Shown here piece by piece: positions 60,290-64,000 of a stretch of 64,000 bases of DNA. Location of the stretch: positions 8,167,501 to 8,231,500 of the forward strand of contig JABWDB010000001.1 of the NCBI GenBank assembly GCA_019614645.1, read 5' to 3'. How positions within the stretch are numbered: position 1 is the first letter of the stretch; each line of letters starts with the position of its first letter. The DNA is from Stratiolaelaps scimitus (lineage: Eukaryota > Arthropoda > Arachnida > Mesostigmata > Laelapidae). The notes under the pieces are model-generated. The model did not search any database and was not told the origin of the DNA. It saw nothing but the letters and a program-made list of their open reading frames with translations. The position numbers were made by a program, and so were the translations under genes.

Positions 60290-61862
60290 TTACTCTTCCG
60301 TAGAGTTGTCTTCCAAAAACTAAATTGGCAACGGTACCACTCGAAAATATGGATGAACGATGCGGCTGCTATGCTAAAAGCCCCTACATAGAAGACAAAA
60401 TAAGCCCGAGTCTATGTTTCAAATGGACCTGTGCCGTACCGTTTTGATGTGCCTCGGAATGAATTTTCTTTTTACCAAGAAACGTATCGTATTATCTCAA
60501 TTCACCTCCCCCCTATTGAGTAGACATGTAGATATGTACAATAACAGTACTTATACCAATCACTTCACCATTCTGTTTAAATAACGCACCTTTCATACAT
60601 AGGTAGTGTGGATAAGAAGCGCAATATTGATGATTTTTCTAAATGCCGACATTCCAGTTCAAAATAACTTCAGTCTATTTCAATGCATATGACTCTATTA
60701 GAGGGTTTTCAATGGCAAGATCTTTCAAACTTAGTGGAGAAATACAGCTCAAGTCCACGAGTCCATAGTTAAAGCCTGAAAAAAAAACGTAATAAGGCCA
60801 ATATTTCTTCTCTATTTAAAAATGCGATTGTTTCGACGTCGTCTAAAGTGGATTTAGACGCAGGAATAGTTCACAAATGTCACCGATCAATCGACAGCGA
60901 AAAGACCAACACTCAACGCTATCCGTGCGCGAACATCAACATCTCTATATGTTAATTCTATCTGTTTGTGATTTAAATTAATGATTCCGTAGTGCGCCTT
61001 AGCATCGCGTTCTATCACACAATTCTGCCCCGCCCGCCCCCCGCTGTACGTTGACTGTACATTGTTCTAAGCCAGGCGTCGACTCCGTATGTGTCCCTAC
61101 ATGTCATTCCACGCTTTGGTAGACAGATATCAAAATGAGCAAAATGAACAGAATGAAGCAAGCGAAAAATGGCAGAAAACAGAAACATCTGCTACGGTCT
61201 CAACTCGACGGGGTCGACGTGTCCGATGGCCAGAAAGTGTCTTGCTAACGCCGGGACTAAGCTACGGGTGTCGAAGCAGCACCAGGCACTTTAGACAATG
61301 GGTGCGGTCCTTTCGCCGCAGGCTATGGCAGTTCGTTCGGATCCCGCTCACGATGGGAGAATAGTAAGCCCTCTGCATATTCATGAGTCCCGGATGCTAG
61401 GAAAATTCCGTGCCCATTGTCCTTGACCAAAACATTCGAGTACCAAGAGTGCGATATTCCGCCCCACTGTCATAGCCAAATCTCTGACCGTGTGCGTAAT
61501 TGTATAAGATAGCTGGCAGAGCGTGATTACTTGATTGGTTTCCGATTAAAAATTTACAACAAATATTACACATTAGTTTGAAACGAGAATATATATATAT
61601 ATATATGCCGAGGCCAAGTACCATCGAGGTATCTTACAATGGATACATTTGAGTAGAAAATAATTGCTGAAATATCGTCGATTTATGGATGGGTAACATT
61701 TAGCGTCGCACATCCATATATGAAGGTCGATATCACCAGGAGGTAATTGAAGGAGGACTCATGCACGTATGGTCTAGCTGGGTACGTTGCAAATTGATTT
61801 CTGTTACACCCCCTACCGGGGATTGTGGGTCTCGTACTTGATTTACACGAAGCTGACGTTAG
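60290..61862. other. Spacer with a TA tract
   Basis: A (TA)n tract lies at 61589-61606. A 91-codon plus frame at 61089-61364 has an Asn-Glu-Gln-rich start and an Arg-rich end and is not recognised. No gene supported. Confidence 0.4.
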
Positions 61863-62306
61863 ATCGTGTCTCAAGAGGAAACGGGCGACAGAACAGAATG
61901 TCACTCCTCATACGTGGAATGCATAAGGACGGTGCGGACAATCAAACATTCAGTCAAGCATTTGGCACAGCAAGTCTTGGCCGCCGCGTCGCGCACCCTT
62001 AATATCACGCGCGTTGCTTCTGTGCTGCTTGCCTTACTATTACTAGTGCTAGTGTATAGGACAATATATGACGAAGGGGAATCTCGTTCGGCAGACAGAG
62101 GTTTGTCCTCTGTTCCACGTCTTGGGGAAGCCCAGGGCCAAGACTGACTCGTCTTCAGCTTCCATTGCTGGGGGCACCAGCTTCTCGGCGGGAGAAGATG
62201 GGACGCGCGAGCCCAGTGACTCGCGCCCTGCCCCCAGCCCCAGAACCGCTATAGCAGCATCAGCAACTACCAGCTGTGGCAGCCACCACCGCAGCAGCCC
62301 TTTAGG
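61863..62306 (+). other. Possible 5' coding exon of a membrane protein, frame-disrupted
   Basis: From 61863, just after a gttag acceptor-like site, a 93-codon frame ends at 62145-62147. Its residues about 50-64 are a hydrophobic segment (VASVLLALLLLVLVY) flanked by basic residues, as in type II membrane anchors, followed by an acidic, Ser-rich stem-like stretch. A second frame, offset by one base and starting ATG at 62068, is open to GGGTAACT (donor-like at 62307) and reads AGEDGTREPSDSRPAPSP. The two may be one exon broken by a frameshift, or chance in GC-rich DNA. Confidence 0.2.
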
Positions 62307-62960
62307 GTAACTGCTTCTCTATAACTATTACTACGTGTGGCGCTCTCTTTTTGTTCCGGCCTTTCCTGCTATTGCTTACTCGATCTCCTCCTTTTTCCGC
62401 CCGCTCCTGCTCGAACCCCCGGTTGCTCCTCTGTCTGTGTCAGTCTGGGCGTTCCGTGCAAACAAGCTTTGTCGGGGCAAGCAAACGACTGCAGCCGGAA
62501 CGAAAAATCACGAGAGAAAGCGGTGAGGAGGGAAAGAGAGGAAGAAAACTCGAGAGTGAAAAGGCTCGCTCGCGCGCGAGAGAGAGACAGAGAGAGAGGG
62601 ACCGGCTGCGAAAAAGAAGAATCGCCCCCGGCGCTGCTCACGCTGTCGACCTTTCGGACCCTTGGCCTTGCGCAGTCGCAACCTTCTGTTGGCGTTACGA
62701 GCTGCCGTGTGATGCGTGCGCCTTTTGCGTCGTCACTCCGGCGAGTCAACAGCAGCCACCGACCAGAACGAGCGAGGCAAAACGAGCTAAAGTGCCGCGA
62801 CACTGCGACACAGCCCGGGCGACGCAGTGAACTCAGGGAACCAGTGGGCAAGAGCGGGGACAGGCTGCGACAGCGGGGGCCGCAGCATGCAATCTCTGCG
62901 CATGTATCGTTTGCCATCGCGGTATCCGTCCTGCCATAGTAGCGGAATGACTTCGTCTTT
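62307..62960. promoter_or_regulatory. GC-rich, GAGA-rich island, promoter or 5' UTR candidate
   Basis: High GC with a purine-rich core at about 62500-62615 containing GAGAGAGAGACAGAGAGAGA and a TCGCGCGCGAGAGAG stretch. A TCAGTC-type initiator occurs near 62437. A 223-codon minus-strand frame (62369-63040) is low-complexity Ser/Arg/Leu and is taken as an artefact. The direction of transcription is not determined. Confidence 0.25.
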
Positions 62961-64000
62961 TGCGTTACCGCGTGGCATCGCCAGGTGATCGCGTCTCCCA
63001 TGTTTGCTTTAAACCGGCAAAGCGGAATGCGGTTGTTCAAACAATACGCGGCCCCTTGAAGTCAACTGGAGGAGACTGTTTATTACTGTGCTATTTAATG
63101 AAATTCTCATGCAACGGAAATGACTGTGCCTATTTTTATTATTAGTATTGCCGATGTTAGAATACAATGGTATATTCTGAGAAACTGGTTTGACGTATCT
63201 CCTTTGAGTGGTGTATCTGAATTGAAATGTACATATTCCACGTTCGTACTTACCGTTGGATATCCTGTAATTCAATCCCAAGGGTATAGATTCCAAGAGT
63301 TGTTGAAACTTTTCTCATTTCATCCAACATGTGGTGTCGGGTGCGTACCGACACCGAGAGACTTCACTTCTAAATAAAGAATATCTTGTGCGTCTTGAAA
63401 CATGCATGCATGTATTGCTAATTAATTAGGTATATATTTGACAACTTAAATATTTTCCCAGGCAGGTGCTCTATTGTTTTCTGCAATTTAAAAATGTATT
63501 AGATTGCCCAAGTGGTACGTTGTAGTTTTCGGCAGTAGCAACCTAGAGGAAATACCCTCGAAGTGAACAATAAGATATAATAGATTTTCTCCTTCCAGCA
63601 ACTTTCATGACCCGGCGCATGACTGAGTTCAAAAGCAGAAGGCAGCGCACACCTGTTTTAGTCCCAACTCGTATCTTTGTTCAATGTATAGTGTCTATTT
63701 GTACTTGTGTATAATAAAATGATCAATTCTTATATATATATTTGCTACTCATGAGGCCCTAATCTAATAGATTGCTAACTAGGACCTAGTGCTGCTATAC
63801 ACAGCCACATTGTAGTTGAGATTAATGGATCCTAATAAATAACTGATTATATTCCAGTGGGCCCGAACTCTAAAAAAGCATCTCGGAGACATGGATAAAA
63901 ATAACATCCGCTTGGCTTACGGTATTTGTCTGTCTGTCCTTCTATCTATCTATAATATAATATATATATATATATATATAGCGAACACTCTGTGCACGAG
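62961..64000. other. AT-rich spacer with a small hairpin and terminal TA tract
   Basis: GGTGTCGG (63333-63340) pairs with CCGACACC (63348-63355) around a 7-base loop, about 20 bases before an AATAAA at 63373. On the minus strand a GTAAGT donor-like site at about 63251 follows an open piece reading EKFQQLLESIPLGLNYRISN. TA-rich repeats close the window at 63951-63980. No gene can be supported. Confidence 0.3.

Noticed and set aside
62369..63040. 223-codon minus-strand open frame
   Set aside because: Low-complexity Ser/Arg/Leu sequence that mirrors a GA-rich, GC-rich tract; no domain, and competing frames on the other strand.
1..64000. CRISPR array, operons, phage or bacterial genes
   Set aside because: No regularly spaced direct repeats, no dense coding and no bacterial-type genes; the retrotransposon content is animal-like.
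1..64000. Species-level identification (for example a particular mite or tick)
   Set aside because: No marker gene is present; repeat style and transposon clades only suggest an arthropod.

Overview
This window looks like gene-poor nuclear DNA from an animal, most likely an arthropod and possibly a chelicerate such as a mite or tick. The organism is an inference; no ribosomal, mitochondrial or marker gene is present to fix it. The reasons are the scarcity of long open frames, many (TA)n, (CT)n/(GA)n and (CTAT)n microsatellites, GT/AG-type splice signals, fossil retrotransposons of animal clades and tRNA-promoter-like SINE heads. There are no operons, Shine-Dalgarno sites, CRISPR arrays or phage genes. 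No complete host gene can be supported. The best single host exon candidate is a 48-codon piece on the minus strand at 28820-28963.

The recognisable content is mostly transposable-element debris. (1) Three copies of the 3' end of one non-LTR retrotransposon family lie at 12185-13017, 14065-15076 and 39480-40427. The encoded C-terminal domain has the C-x2-C-x8-H-x4-C plus RPD...D layout of a restriction-like endonuclease. The middle copy is close to intact and is bounded by a 10-bp direct repeat. (2) A decayed R1-type LINE on the minus strand spans about 31589-34840, with endonuclease, reverse transcriptase and C-terminal zinc-knuckle regions. Two copies of a very short (TTTACC)n-tailed sequence interrupt it. 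(3) There is a LINE reverse-transcriptase scrap at 5675-6018 and a Ty3/gypsy RNase H scrap at 36616-36951. (4) Several tRNA-promoter-like SINE heads are present, the best at 43789-43856 (minus).

Layout: 0-5.6 kb is AT-rich spacer with SINE-like pieces; 5.7-9.2 kb has a LINE scrap and a decayed coding stretch; 9.2-15.1 kb has low-complexity DNA and the first two endonuclease-family copies; 15-28 kb is spacer with a perfect 28-bp inverted repeat at 20.6 kb; 28.8 kb has the exon candidate; 31.6-34.8 kb has the R1 fossil; 36.6-37 kb has gypsy; 39.3-40.5 kb has a foldback locus containing the third endonuclease-family copy; 45-49.5 kb has two unidentified open frames; 47-48.7, 50.1-50.8, 54.3-56.4 and 62.0-63.0 kb are GC-rich, GAGA-rich islands that resemble promoters or 5' UTRs; the rest is spacer.

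The structures least explained by known features are: the TA-centred foldback at 39.3-40.5 kb holding a retrotransposon cassette; the paired 61- and 84-bp mini-inserts with hexamer tails; a dyad motif (CTGAGAGTCAG core) present five times, once inside a unit bounded by 15-bp direct repeats; a second dispersed short repeat with a GGGACCGCCAA-type core; and several tight hairpins (20606-20683, 52262-52307, 7734-7763). All calls were made by eye from sequence without database search.
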